Assembly (NCBI RefSeq): GCF_037038585.1
Contig: NC_092521.1
Span: 103,060,398-103,124,397, forward strand
Length of the DNA stretch: 64,000 nt
Reading direction: 5' to 3'
Source: Patagioenas fasciata
Lineage: Eukaryota > Chordata > Aves > Columbiformes > Columbidae
In this document: positions 14,121-26,417 of the stretch, in pieces
Position numbering within the stretch: position 1 is the first letter of the stretch
Layout: each line of letters opens with the position of its first letter
Program-made: the position numbers and the translations under genes
Notes under the pieces: generated by a model
Database searches by the model: none
The model's input: only the letters and a program-made list of their open reading frames with translations
Told to the model about the DNA's origin: nothing

Positions 14121-14440
14121 TGTGCCGGTTTGCAATGAGCAGTCCAGGGACAAATACCTGCTGCAAGTTATGTCCCTTCACACTCAACATCTCTTGTGCT
14201 GCTTTTGCATGCAAATGGGTTGGAGAAGGTGCTGCAGAGTCCTTGCAGCAACCTCAGCACCTCGGGGTAGCACCAAGAGAAGGAGGTGACACAGCAACTT
14301 CTGTAATACGGCAACCTGCCCCTGTTCCTGCTGCTGCGAGGGGAAACAACCAGAATGGGGAGACGGACAGAGGTTGGTTGAGTTGAGGAGTTGCTCACAG
14401 GTGTCGTGGAGAGTGCAATGGACTTGGTCAGGCACCTCTC
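14121..14440. other. GC-richer patch, possible old LTR
   Basis: The patch starts with TGTGCCGGTTTGCAATG, which looks like an LTR 5' end, and is richer in G and C than its flanks. I found no matching CA end with a target-site duplication. The overlapping frames on both strands have no known motif. It could be an LTR fragment or a chance compositional patch. Confidence 0.25.
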
Positions 14441-15927
14441 AGTTTTAGAATGATAAAACTTTAAAAGTTCTGCAGAAATGGAAAAATTTCCTTCACTCCA
14501 GAAGGTAATGCAGTATGTGCACTAAAAGTGTAGGGGGTAAATAAAAAAACTTCTTAGAATTCTGGTCACACATCAGTGTGGATGACCTGGTCTTCTCAAG
14601 AATAACAAAATGGAAGAAAAGGGGATAAAGGCAAAAATTAAAAAGTCTATGTGTCGCTGAATCATATTTTTGTATTCAGCACTTGCATATCTTAATCTAC
14701 AAAGTCCTGAAAGTATTTGAAATTACTTTGAGGGGGCACAAAGTGATAAGCCTTATAGAGCTACAAATAAACACTGAGGAAAAGCAGCAGCATCATTGTT
14801 ACAACCTGCACAAGACCCAAGATTTTATTTTGAACCTTTACACTGGAGCAGTGGCTGTAGTTTCCATTTCAGCAGCAAGGACCTCTTGGTTTTAGTAGAA
14901 ACACATACTGACCAAAAGCCAGTGCTGAGGCTTTTGGTTATTAAAGTGAATATCCTGTGCTTGTCTACACTGGAGAGCTGAAAGAACTCAGAAGCGCAAT
15001 GTGAAATTTCCTGGAAAATAAATTCCCTACTAAAACCATGAGAAAACTTGGCCTGTAACTGACTTGGGGACACTCAGTGTCTATAATTCAATCTACAGTT
15101 TAAACTATAATAAGAAATAGCATTTGGCATCCTATGAATACAGTTGTTGTTAAGACAGCTGGAAAATACTTAAATATTCAAATAATTCTGTCATATAAAT
15201 TATTGTTTATAGTCTCCAGGATCATTTATGAATCCTATGAAATTGTGGGATTTGTTTTTATCTCCAAATAACTCTGTTGCTTTATTTTGTTTTACATCCT
15301 CACATTGTATGCATATTAGCTTTTTGGCATCCAGTGGCAACAACTCACTAATGAACTGGATTCTGTGGCACCATTTGAAACATGCTTTAAACAGCATGCT
15401 AAAGGAATTTTGGAATTCAGTGGTCTCAGAGACACAGGCAAATGCTTTCTCTAATTCAGTGCTCCAATTGCTGTATGGAAATGCTACCCAGGCTTTCAGT
15501 CTCACTATGCACACTGGTCCACTCAGCTCTGAATGACTAAAACTAAAATCTGACAACTCTTTATGCTCATATATACATCATGACTATATTTCTGGATTTA
15601 TAGCTTGACTGCCTGTGTTAGTACAGACTTCACAAAAAACTCTCAAAATTGAGGGAATAGTTACTTTATATGCAGTTAGCTTGGAGAATCGTCTTACCAT
15701 GACAGATGGAAGTTCATATCACATTTATGTACACTTATGCATCCCAACATGTCATCTGCTTCTACACTAAACAAAGAGAGAGTTCTCAGTGAAAACAGAC
15801 AGGAACTTTGTAGTATGGCTTGAGATTCACCGTGACATGTTGCACCATTATTTTTTTTTAAAGTCCACCTGTGCCATAATAGAAACTACTATGGAAATTC
15901 AGGTCCTGCATTACAGAATTTGTACTT

Positions 15928-16674
15928 TGTCATGATTTAACCCAAGCTAGCAATATTGCCACAATAACCGCATGCTCACTCCCACACCCCTCACATCCAC
16001 GGAACAGGGAAGAGAATTGAAAGGGAAGGGAGGAAGCTGGGGATTAAGGTAAACACAGTTTATTAAAATAACAAAATAACACCAATATACTACTACTAAT
16101 AGATATATAAAATTGAAATAGAGCATAAAATATGAGATATTCAGTGCAATTCCTCATGAACTCCATCCACATTGAGCAGTCAGTTCCAGAAAGCAGCACT
16201 CTGGTCCCAAGAGCTGATTCCCGAGAGAGAAGAGAAAAAGGCAGAAAGGCCCAGAGGCCTCTGCAAATTGCAGGATGGTAAAAGGCCAAACTAAAGAAAC
16301 TCCCAAACAGAACTTTCCTAAACAGGTCTCTGTCCTGGCTCTGACATGACTTACAGCTAGCTAAAGATCCTGACTCTGCTTAAACATGAAGCATGATGAT
16401 AATGGGATGGAATATTTGTATCGATCAGTCAAGGATGTCAGTGAAGGTCTGCCCCATCTATACGCCGCCTTACTCGCTGCCTCACACCAGTGGTCAGAGT
16501 GCTCAGAAAAAGTTCTTGGGTCTCAGACTACAGCAATCAAAAATATTAACTCTGTCCCATGATATTCTCTTCTTGTTCGCAAACTAAATCTGAATGACAA
16601 CCATGCTAGCTACGAAAAAGAAAGGTTTCTAAATGCATGAAGAAAATTAACTCACTTTCAGTCAAACCAGCACA
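15928..16674 (-). mobile_element. Solo LTR, avian ERVL-like (TGTCCTGG/GACA family)
   Basis: Read on the plus strand the element begins TGTCATGATTTAACCC and ends in GTCAAACCAGCACA. This is the reverse complement of the widespread avian LTR type that starts TGTCCTGGTTT and ends GGTTAAACCACGACA. Further family landmarks are the GCTCACTCCC block, the GAAAATTAACTC block near the far end, and an A-rich stretch at about 16060-16130 matching the AT-rich R region in reverse. ACTTT occurs at 15924-15928 and again at 16675-16679, giving a 5-bp target-site duplication if one T of the junction run was lost. No internal retroviral genes follow, so this is a solo LTR left by recombination. It is clearly diverged and old. 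Confidence 0.82.
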
Positions 16675-19600
16675 ACTTTCATACACTTAGTCTTAAAACC
16701 CCATCAGTTTTCTAGTGGCAGAAATTGTTTCTGTCTTTCTCACTGCAGGATATGGTATTTGGGAGTACCCTGATACTGTGTGCCAGGGTTTTACTTCTTG
16801 CAGGGTCGAGGCAAATAACTCCTTAGGGTTCACTGACCACTACACCCCTCCTGAGGAGGTGAACAAGTGCCAAAGATGTGCCTCTTCTTCTTGCCCTGCC
16901 TTGAAGGTGCTGCAGGAGTTTGCTGCAGTTTCCCCAGAGCACACCTCTCCTGATGCTTGATATACCTTCTGGATTCCTTTTGTATTTCCCCTAGGTCTCC
17001 AAAGCAGGAGGGTGGAAAGGAGGGTGAGAAAGAGTCTGTTAGATCACTCATGTTCATCACAGCTGTTGAGCATCAGGCTGCATGGGCAGCAATGCAGAAG
17101 CTTCCTGTTCAGAGACACCTCAGTGTCCCATATGCAGTTGAAAAACAACTGCCCCACAAATAAAGCAAATGCAGGGATATTCTGCTTATTCATTTATCTG
17201 AAACTCTGTTTGAGTTTCAAAATGCATACATTGAAAATATGGCATTCTTAGCTTAAAATAGGGGTAATACTAAAAATTAATAGTGCCATTCCTAAAAAAT
17301 TATACCCAGTTTTACTGAAAATCCCTCCAACTTCATGGTGCCAGGTTGACATTGACTGTCTTGTGAAATGTAACTGACTTAGGTGTAAACATCTTGACAT
17401 TTAGGGGACTTACAACTCCAGGAAAGTCTTCAGCCTAAATCACAGTTATTACTACGTTTTCATAATAGTTAATACAGTTAGCACATAAGCAGTCACGATG
17501 TCAGCATTTATCAACTATAATAAGAAAGTGACTACAGGGATGAGTCTTTCCCACTGGATAGAAAATCTGCCAGTTTTCAAAGCTGGGTAACTATTTTAAT
17601 GTTTACCAACTCTTATGCTAGCCTTTCTATTAAAATACAAAACTATATTAAAAAGAAACAAAAAAACCCAAAAAACAACAAAACCCAAACTAACCAACTG
17701 ACAACAAACAAACAAAAAACCCCACCAAACATAGGCACGTATTCCCGTACCTGGCATGAGCGTATAAAAATGTGGTCACAAAGCCAAAATCTGGCAAGGC
17801 TGATAACATTATATTCAAGTTCAAGTAAAGCAGGTAAGTAAGAAGCAATACCCCATATCCACACTACAGGCTGAGGTGCTTTTGCACATGTGCATGTACG
17901 CACACACAAGCATGAATATATATACTAGGAGAGAAGTAGGAGCTAGCAAGTGCATGCACACATGTGCAGACAGCTCTGAGTGAACCAAAATGCAGTCGTC
18001 AGAAAGTACAGGCTGTAGAAGAATGGCCATGCCAGGTTAGATGCTCTGTCCATTTGTTCCCTGACAGTTGACCCTCCTGCAACCACAAGTTCAGCGACAC
18101 TAGTTAATGCCCTGAACTATAACTAAGCTTACATTTTTAAACAGTTTAAGGGAATCCGTTAAGACTTTTAGAAGAAATGGGATGTGTCTACAGATTAAAA
18201 ACAGCTTTTCAGTACTTTAGACTACCTAATATTGCTGATTAATATACTGGTATTTTAACAACCAAACTTGAAGTTTGTTATGATATTTGCAATTTCCTTG
18301 ACTTCAGAAAAGAAAAATGAACAGAAAATATAGACAAAAATTGCTTAGGCAAACAGCTCTTTTTTTACTCTCATTTGAGGCATGATGCTTTTACCACTCA
18401 ACTGTCTAAATTATATATTCTTGCATATGCTCTACTGTTTCCTGCTTATAAACTTTACATTTAATATAGTGGATGTTATGATACATATTATAACTAAAAT
18501 GTTTTCTATTATATATAGTATTGTTAGTCATTAATTTTGTAGTTATGTGGGAAAACACAGGCAGATATCAGCAAGTGATAAAACATCCTTATTATCTAGT
18601 GTATTAGTATTTTAAAAGAAAACTTCTGCACATGCTACTGATGTTATTTCATTAATATGATCCTTATAAGAAAAACCAAGCTACTATGTTCAAAACTTCA
18701 AGTCTTATTCTGTTACAGAAATAGCTTTATTTTTTAATTGATTCTTTTTTATCTAAGGCATGATAGGCATATTATTCTTTGCATGGTTTAATCTCAGTTA
18801 CATTTTGATATCCAGAACATAATGAATGAATTAATCTAATTTTGGGGTTTTTTGGAAATGTTTTGGTTCTTTGAATATTATCTTCTTGACCATTAATTTG
18901 AATTACCTATTTTTTTATAAATACTAAAAAACCCCTCCCCTGTTCTAGATCTTCCTTCCCCAAAAAAGTCTTTTCCAAACTGAAGAGTTTTACTCTATTT
19001 AGTACACATGTCTCTCCACATTTTTTATCATCCCTCTCATCCTTCCAGGTCCTTCTCTAATTCTATTATACTATACCCATTTTGAATGTGCGGTGTTAGT
19101 CAACACAGTGACATAATGACTTTTCTGATTTAGCTCCACTCCTTTCCCAAAAGGAAATTTCCTCCAGTTCTCTTTGTCTTTTTGACTTCTGATGAGAATC
19201 AAGCCTTTTTTTCAAATACCTATCCACACTCACTCCCACATCCCATATTCTGTCGCTCCCGTATCACCTGCATTAGTGTTGAGTTAGAGCTCAGCACTGG
19301 ATGGGTTATGCTTTCAGGGGTATACTTTGTTGCAACATCTCTATCAGGTTAAGTTTTTCTACTGGTCTGAGAAACAATAAGTCAGGGTAGAAATTTATTA
19401 CTGGATCATATTTTCCATTAAGCCCCAGCAGGTTTCACTTTTCAGCTGAACCCTGAGTGATAAAACTAGAAAAAAAACTCTGTTCCATGCACTTCTCTTC
19501 TATCTCACCACTGCACTTCACTACAGAGTTTACACAATAAGTGATCTTGTGCTCCTGCTTTTGAGGACAATCCTACCTTATAGGTACTTTTCCTTGAGGG

Positions 19601-22600
19601 ATGTCCATCAGCCAAGGAAAAGGATCAGGTCTGTGGAGAGGTCTGTGGAGACAACCTGAGAAGCAGGTTTTAGGTTCTCTGCAAGGAATGGATTACTACT
19701 TGCCATTGTAAGGCTGTGGCCTTCCTGGTGTTTACAGGATGGAGGAAACATGCTCATCTTTTCTTCTTTTCCTACAGAAAAGTAACTAGTAAAGTAACAG
19801 GGGTCATTTATGCCATCTGGGTGATGCACTGGCCACAAACCACCTGCGGTACTGATTTGCAGACTGGGATAGTAAAACTCATCCAGTTCTAAAAGATCCC
19901 CCAGACCTTGGTGGCTTATTTGGGCACCAGACAGTCTCCAGTATATTCAGTATAAGCTGTATTTATTAAACAATCTGAGGAGAACATGGGTGTTGAATGA
20001 AGTGCAAAGTATTATATGCTGTTGCAAGGACGGGGAGTTTGTCAAGACTGTAAGTTCAGCCTGGCAAAGAAAATAACTCTATGATAGGCTTTTGTTAATA
20101 ATGTATACTTTTTTTTTTTCCTCCCTCCTGAGCATGAGACAAAAAAAAAAAAATCATTTGTATTACAGTTATTTGCAATCTAATTTGCCAGGCCAAAGGA
20201 TAGTTTGAATGATCTAATTCTCAATATACTACAGGACCAAGGTGAAGTACAAATCATCTTAGAGGATCCACTAATCCTGTTTCAATTGATCAGCTTTTTA
20301 GGCAGTATCCTTTATTTGAGACTTTTCAGATAAGCAAAGTAAATTAGGTTGAAAACGAAATGCTAGTTTCTGAAATGTGGATTTCACAATGTATTTTTGA
20401 TCTGATAGGAGCTCAGTAGCATTTCTCTTACCCGCTTGAGGCCTACTGAGCTGTGCATACTGTATTCTATCAAACCCCAGTTCTTTGCAGCTCAGTGAAT
20501 AAAATACCGCGGTTTCTCCCATTGACTGACTGAAATAAAATAATCTATGATGCATGAACAAGTCTAAATGAAATAATAATATCCTTAGCAGTGAAAAACG
20601 GATTGCTAATACAGTAATTGAGCAGATTTATTGCCATCTCCTTGAGCTAGCCTGCTGAAACAGCCTGCTATTTTATTTAATCTCATATCAGAGGAATTAC
20701 TGGCTGGTAATCCATTGTTAAACATCATTTAGAATGATGGATGAAAATGTCAGCTTTTCCAACATAATCAATTCATATCTCATTAGCACATATTATTTAT
20801 GATTCTCATAATGGGACCTGCAGGGGTCTCCAGGGGGAAATGGAGACCTCAGCTGTTGTTGAAATTAGATGAGATATACTGTAGCTTATGAGTTAATAAC
20901 TGCATATAAAAAATACTTCCCCACAGTATTGATTGTCCTTACTATTATACAAACGAACTGAGTGCCTTGGCTTCTTCTCTTGCTGTGTATAGCAGCTCTT
21001 CCTTCTATTCACTTTGTTGCTCATAATTCAGTGAGAAAAATATTAAAAAACATATAAGAAAGACTACTTTACAAATAAATTTTAAGACCCACGGAGCAGG
21101 GGTAGGAGCCCTTGAATGTAAATTAGTAAGAAACACTTTACTGCTCCATTGCTGTTTGCTAAGGACTTTAGGCACTTTTCCCCAACTCAGTCCCTATGAA
21201 GACAAATCGATACATTTCTCCAGCTACAGCACAGTTGCATTTTAAGGATACTTTCTACCTTATGCTGCCTCAAAGACCAATGAAAAGCAAACCTTGATTC
21301 ATGGATTTAATGCAGCTGATGGTGCAGCAGTAATCATGGTCACAGTGTCAACTGCTACCTCAATTAAACTACATTTGAGAATAATTTTATGCTTCAGCTC
21401 ATAAACATCAATAAAGGAAAATGAGTAATAAATGACTGTCTAGAGTACAAAGGACCAGCTCATATTTCAGATGAAAATGAAGACAAAATGTAGCTTTTAT
21501 TTGCCTGTGGAATTCCCATTAACTGCATCACTGACAGGAGGGAGTTGGATCGATAGTTGGCTGGCCGCAGAAAACAGTTTCTGGCTGTTCAGCAGCCAAT
21601 GCAAAAGGAAAACTGTCATATTGTGATCTTTATCAGGTAATCTTCATTACACCAGACCAATGATATATGTATATGCTGGTCAGCTAGGGGCACTTCTAAT
21701 TCCTGCTTCTATTTGTGGTCTGAGCACAGTGTGCTCACAAATTATTTGTTTACAGTCATGAAAAACTTTCAATGTTCATCTCTTTTATTCTTTTTATAGG
21801 TAATCTATAACTTGGAACTTTCTTTCAAGACTACTTTATTCACTTAAAATTTTTAAGAAAGCAAGCACTATATCAAAACTTATCTATCTTCCTGTTTAAG
21901 AGTAATCTGCTAGTACCTTTTGTGGCTGTTGTTGTTGAGGCTTGACTGAAAGATTTATTGAGTATCCTTCTGTAAGTTCTTGGAAGGACTTTGTGGCTTA
22001 TTACAAGCATTTCTGGGCTTATTTGAACAAAGACGACTGCTAGCTGTGAGGAAAAACAAACACTATTTATGAGCTGTTAGCTTTCCAGGTGCCAGCTTGT
22101 ATATATGGCAAACTGTACATGAAACACCATCATCTCCTACTTTTCCCCACCCCAGACCTGCAGAGCAAAGACATTTTACTCCTTTGCAGTGCTCTGTAAT
22201 TCATATAACTTCATCTCAATGTATGTGAGGTGAGGATCTGTACAGACAAGCCAGCAGCTCTGGCTCAGTTGGTATGCGGCTCTCAGAAGAGCAGGTTTTC
22301 AGAGCACAGCACAGATTTTTAAAACATCACTACTTACAGATCTAAAATGCAAGGGGAAAAAAAGTCACTTCCTCTTCATGCAATGATAACAGAATTAAAT
22401 TATCGAAACCTCTACTCCGACCTTAAAGTAACCATGTTTTTTTACACTTATTCATGACTCCATTCTTGTGAACTACCATTATGTACTGTTTCTCTGTCTA
22501 GTTTCTTGTTTTACTCTGACCCTGTGAAATTAAACTTTCCACTATGGAGTTTAATGCCAAGTATTTAAAAAAAAAAAAAAAACATGGTTCACAGCTAATA

Positions 22601-23405
22601 ACGAGATTTCTTTTTAAAAACATTTAAGTTCTTACAATAAACATATACTTTAACTATAATACATAATGATGTTTGACAACTAAATATATACCTGCATTTC
22701 AGAATGATAATTAAATCTGATGTTTGTATGCATAAAGTGGATCTCACTGCTGCTCCTAAAAGCTATGCCCTTCCCCACCTCTCTTCCTCAGTCCTTGGAT
22801 TCTGTCCTTCATCCTCATTCTCCTTTCCCCATCACCTGCCCTTTAGTTTCTATTTTTTATGTTATTCCTCTTCTCAGTTTCCTTTCTAGTCTCTATATGT
22901 AAACATGCCTCCCACCTTTCCTGCTACACATTTCCCATCACTTTCATTTAATGAAGATAGTAATGCAGAGTGATAAGACAATACGAAAAAATATGCATAC
23001 TGCATGTAAATATAGTAACTACCTATTAGTACATTTTCATTCAACATCATCCCATTTCTTTTCAGTCTTCTCAGTTGCCTTTGGCTCCTCCTCATTCTGA
23101 CTTCTGGCTGCTTATCCCAACAAGTCGCCAGTCTTATATACCATGTATTTTCTCTCCCCAACATGCTTATTTCCACTACTAGTCTCTTTCTACAAAACCT
23201 TAATCTCTCCTGTCTCTTCAGATCCTTTTCTAGTGCACCTTTACAGCTCTCTCTCCCTTCATGTCTCTCTTCACTGCTTTAACTTTCTTCTTCTTTTTAT
23301 GTCTCCATGCACATCACAAATGCTTCCTCCATAACTTGTCACAATCTGCTGATTCTTCCATTCTGTCTTGCTTTTCATGCTGTATCTTGCTTTCTATTCT
23401 CCTTT
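16675..23405. other. AT-rich noncoding stretch
   Basis: No gene or clear element was recognised. The part at 16715-17170 is somewhat GC-richer with overlapping frames on both strands, none with known motifs. An A/C-rich low-complexity block lies at 17650-17726. The interval around 20600-20900 contains many ATTA-type motifs but nothing decisive. Confidence 0.5.
17650..17726 (+). repeat. A/C-rich low-complexity block
   Basis: Nearly all bases are A or C in runs such as AAAAAACCC and CAAACAAACAAAAAACCCC. It has no regular unit. The block at 42224-42332 is its strand complement in composition. Confidence 0.75.
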
Positions 23406-23666
23406 TTAAAATGAGTTTCCCTCGGGTTCATTCAGTTTGTCCTCGATGAAGTGGATGAAAACAATGCAAGGCACTGCCATCTCTTCAAGAGGCAGGTTAT
23501 TTCCAGGTGCAAAGTTAACAGACATAGTGACCATCTCATCAGACAGCAGCCTGGAGGTGGCAGCTTTTGTGAATAAATGGAAGTCTTGGAGTTTTGGAGC
23601 CAGTATTGAAGATGACATTACACTGACCTCAGAAGACACAGTAAATTCATGATGCTCACAGCATTC
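23406..23666 (-). pseudogene. Unidentified frame, possibly a decayed PCNA retrocopy end
   Basis: The minus strand is open for about 86 codons between two stops and is richer in G and C than its surroundings. The translation has a coherent look: FHLFTKAATSRLLSDEMVTM, then NLPLEEM, then IED and finally EPEGNSF before the stop. The order FTKA, LS, VT, PL, IED, EG-S resembles the C-terminal end of PCNA, the sliding clamp of DNA replication, whose last residues run through FFTKAT, a VTLSMS strand and IEDEEGS. The spacing from an upstream methionine to FTKA is also close to PCNA. Against this, identity is low and there is an in-frame stop just upstream. No clear splice acceptor or poly-A tail is visible. 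It may equally be chance. I treat it as a candidate fragment only. Confidence 0.18.
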
Positions 23667-23970
23667 TCATGAACTTGCACAGTTAAACCTGTTTCACAGG
23701 ATGCATCTTTTTAGAAATGGCCGTAGTCATCTGTTGATCTTCATATTAAAACCCAGTACATTTTAGGGCAACAGAAGATATCACACATAAAAATATAGAA
23801 AATATGTCAGGCTATAATATTTAGTGCTTTTAAATTGCCAACCCCCTTTTTTCACATTGCTAAAATGTTATCAACATTTTGATATTATTATAACCTAAAC
23901 ACTTTCAAATTATATGGATATTTTTATATACTATTACAGTACATTTTAACCTACTGAAGTCTCGGTTTAC

Positions 23971-24297
23971 TCTGGGGGACTATGGTGGTTCCATGGATTC
24001 CCTGATGGAGGACATGGGATCAGAGATTAGTCTTGAAGATACTAAGATCTACCTGTGAGAAAGATGGGAGTAAAGAAGTATACAGAGATATTAAGGTGTA
24101 TCCATGAGAGAGAAGGTAGTAAAAGAGTAACATTGATGACAGTAAAATTAGCCAATGAGATGTTACTGCTGTAACTTGTAACCAATAGTGAAAAGACACT
24201 TGAGCTGGTAAAGACTATATAAAAAGGTGGTTTTGGCAATAAATGGGGACTGCTATTTGTACAAGTTCTTAGGTACATGTAATTTGTCCATCTCAAC
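23971..24297 (+). mobile_element. LTR of second ERV family, copy 1
   Basis: Collinear over its length with the element at 58707-59040: a GGGGGACTA start, TTCCATGGATTCCCTGATGG, a GAGAAAGATGGGAGTAAAG block, GAGATGTTACTGCTGTAACT and a shared end at TCTCAAC. A TATATAAAA box lies at about 24216-24224 and AATAAA at 24238-24243, both on the plus strand, which sets the orientation. The first bases are TCTGG where copy 2 has TGTGG, and the terminal CCACA is lost. A purine tract follows directly. No flanking duplication was found, so the right end is damaged or truncated. The minus-strand frame across it is not a gene. Confidence 0.78.
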
Positions 24298-24371
24298 TGG
24301 GAAAAGGGGAAAAAGGGGAAAAGGGGCAAAGGAGAAAAGGGGAAAAACGGAAAAGGGGAAAATGGGGGCAG
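24298..24371 (+). repeat. Imperfect (GGGGAAAA)n purine tract
   Basis: Starting where the LTR similarity ends, the plus strand reads as alternating blocks of GGGG and AAAA, with a few substitutions (GGGGCAAAGG, AAAAACGG). It runs for about 74 bases. It could be a simple repeat or a remnant of internal ERV sequence next to the LTR. Confidence 0.8.
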
Positions 24372-26393
24372 GTTGCAATATGTGTGGGATGAAGAGTGGG
24401 GGTCTATGAGATGAAATGGAATAATATATTCTTCCTTTGTGGGATATTGTGCTATGCTTTGATAAAGACTTCAGGGCATTGCTATTTTTCATAATTTGCT
24501 ATATGGCTTATAATTAATGCTAGGTTACCGCATTTTCATTAGGCCACAGAAATAAAGATGTGCTTCTTCTTCTACAGTAACACTGATGCTCTAATTAATT
24601 TTTGAAAAAGTGAATGTGTGAAAGAAGAGACTGATACTGAGCTTGCAGAATACTAAACCATTGCCCTGGACATGTTCACTCTACAGCTAAGAGGCTGTTG
24701 AATAGCATTTTTAGTCATGGTTAATGCGATAACAATGTTATAAATATTTGCCAGGTGGTTGGAGAATTTAATAGTATTCCACTAAATATTTGTGCTAAAA
24801 CTTTTTTTTCTGCACTAAGATAAAACAGAAATACAGCAACAACCTTTATGTTCATTAAATGCATTATCTGCATGAACCCATGATAATTTAGATATAATGT
24901 AAGACAAGGGTCTTATCTCAAGGACTTTATAAATAAACATTCTAAGTAAAAACATTAAAATATACATATTTACTACCCTTTACTCTCTATATAAATGAGT
25001 TTTTGGCTTCTCCGCCCCTTTTTGCACTTAGTGGATATGTAGTTTGTTATACTGAATGAAAGCACAGGTATGCACTGCTTTATGCTAGGAACAATCAGTA
25101 CGATGTACCTAATACATCATATGGAATGAAAGACTTAAATCAGTTATACAAGAGATCATACAATGCTTTTAGTGAATTTCCAAAAAGTCATAAAAACTAT
25201 AAATCAATGTATTTTTGATTAATCAACTCACAATGTCAGCTTTTGGCAATAGTTATCAGTTGTGTCCTCCTTACTGGGTACACACTAGGGAGAGGGTTAT
25301 CATCTGTCAGAGGAGGTTTAAGCAAGAATATAGGGAAAAAATCCTGCTACACTTTTGGACTTATCTACATGAATCCCAATACCAGCTGCAATGGAACAGA
25401 TCTTAAGGCATGCAACAAACTGACCTGCAGTTTAGAATTTACAGTAGCAATAATGGAAGATTTGAATTATGAAGTAAAAGAGCATGCAAATCCTAATTCT
25501 GCTAAAGTTTACAGATAAACAACCACTGAATTAAACATATATTCAGATCTTTCTACCATCTCATCACATTATTCACATACACTGAGTACTGAAGTCAATA
25601 AGATAGCTCCCTTCTCTGGATCTGACATTATATGGGTATAAGGAAGCAGAATCTCAAGTTTGCTTCTGTTTTGCAGTCCATCTGCCTGCATTTAGAAAGA
25701 AACAAGTGCAGATTCATCTTTCCAAAGAAAGTGCTGTTAAACAGTGAAATCCCAAGCACATCGTAAAAAACATTTGACATCAATATTTAATTTTATTAGT
25801 TATACTACAGGTACTCTAGGGAACCTGATGGAAAGCCTTCTAGTATTGATTAGAATTCAGCAATCCCTCTGCACACTCTTCAAAAAATTATTCAATTACA
25901 ATTTTTCAATTCAGAATAATTTAACATTTATAATGAAAAGTTAATAAAATACATAAGTTCGAAACACACTGGGATTTATAATTCTGAGATAGAAATACTA
26001 GTTGGAAATTATTATGATTTTTAATTTGCATAATCAATGTTTTTAATTTATTCTATTTGCCCCTACAAGATTACAGTAATGGTGTGTTTTTAACATTTTG
26101 TGAAAACTTCAGAATTACCTCTTTCATGTGTATAATGGTGAAATATAACTATTAGTGATACTGTGCTTTCTTACTTTCACACAAGAGATTTAAAAGCAAC
26201 AGTAATGAACAAATTGCTAATCAAAATGCAATGAATACATAGCAGTTGATATACCTAACTTTGAAAAAGAAAAAGTCATTCTATCAGCTCTGTCATGTCA
26301 GAAGCCTCTAGATATCTGTCTTCTCCGTGGCACGCAATGTGTTCCTTTGGGTTATCTTCAATTAATAAATGTTATTTATTTAATTATTTTCAG
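24372..26393. other. AT-rich noncoding stretch
   Basis: No gene or element recognised. The short frames at 25215-25518 and 25744-25944 have no known motif. Confidence 0.55.
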
Positions 26394-26405
26394 TACACTA
26401 TGGTT
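26394..26405 (+). repeat. Left copy of direct repeat flanking CR1
   Basis: TACACTATGGTT. The partner TACACCATGGTT lies at 28431-28442 and differs at one base. The pair brackets the CR1 element and is a candidate target-site duplication. Confidence 0.55.
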
Positions 26406-26417
26406 CAAATATGGAAT

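Larger units (their letters stand above)
6233..15927. other. Long AT-rich noncoding stretch
   Basis: No exon, RNA gene or clear transposable element was identified in these 9.7 kb. Frames such as those at 6338-6652, 8490-8813 and 15200-15556 have no recognisable motif. Several A-rich tracts occur (for example 7421-7438 and 13249-13264), with a C13 run at 12376-12388. A GC-richer patch lies at about 14121-14440. Confidence 0.55.

Noticed and set aside
14121..14440. LTR beginning TGTGCCGGTTTGC
   Set aside because: No partner end with duplication was found and family landmarks are lacking; kept only as a low-confidence patch.
15200..15556. 118-codon minus-strand frame with a 102-codon frame opposite
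   Set aside because: Neither translation resembles a known family; mirrored frames of this length occur by chance in 64 kb.
16715..17170. Possible exon: GC-richer stretch with frames on both strands and CCCCTAG-G acceptor-like site
   Set aside because: Several overlapping frames are equally good, none has a known motif, and no matching donor or conserved reading frame is apparent.
24042..24329. Minus-strand frame sharing LVTSYSSNIS and HLNIS with a frame at 58778-58984
   Set aside because: The resemblance is explained by both lying antisense in two copies of one LTR; no independent evidence of coding.
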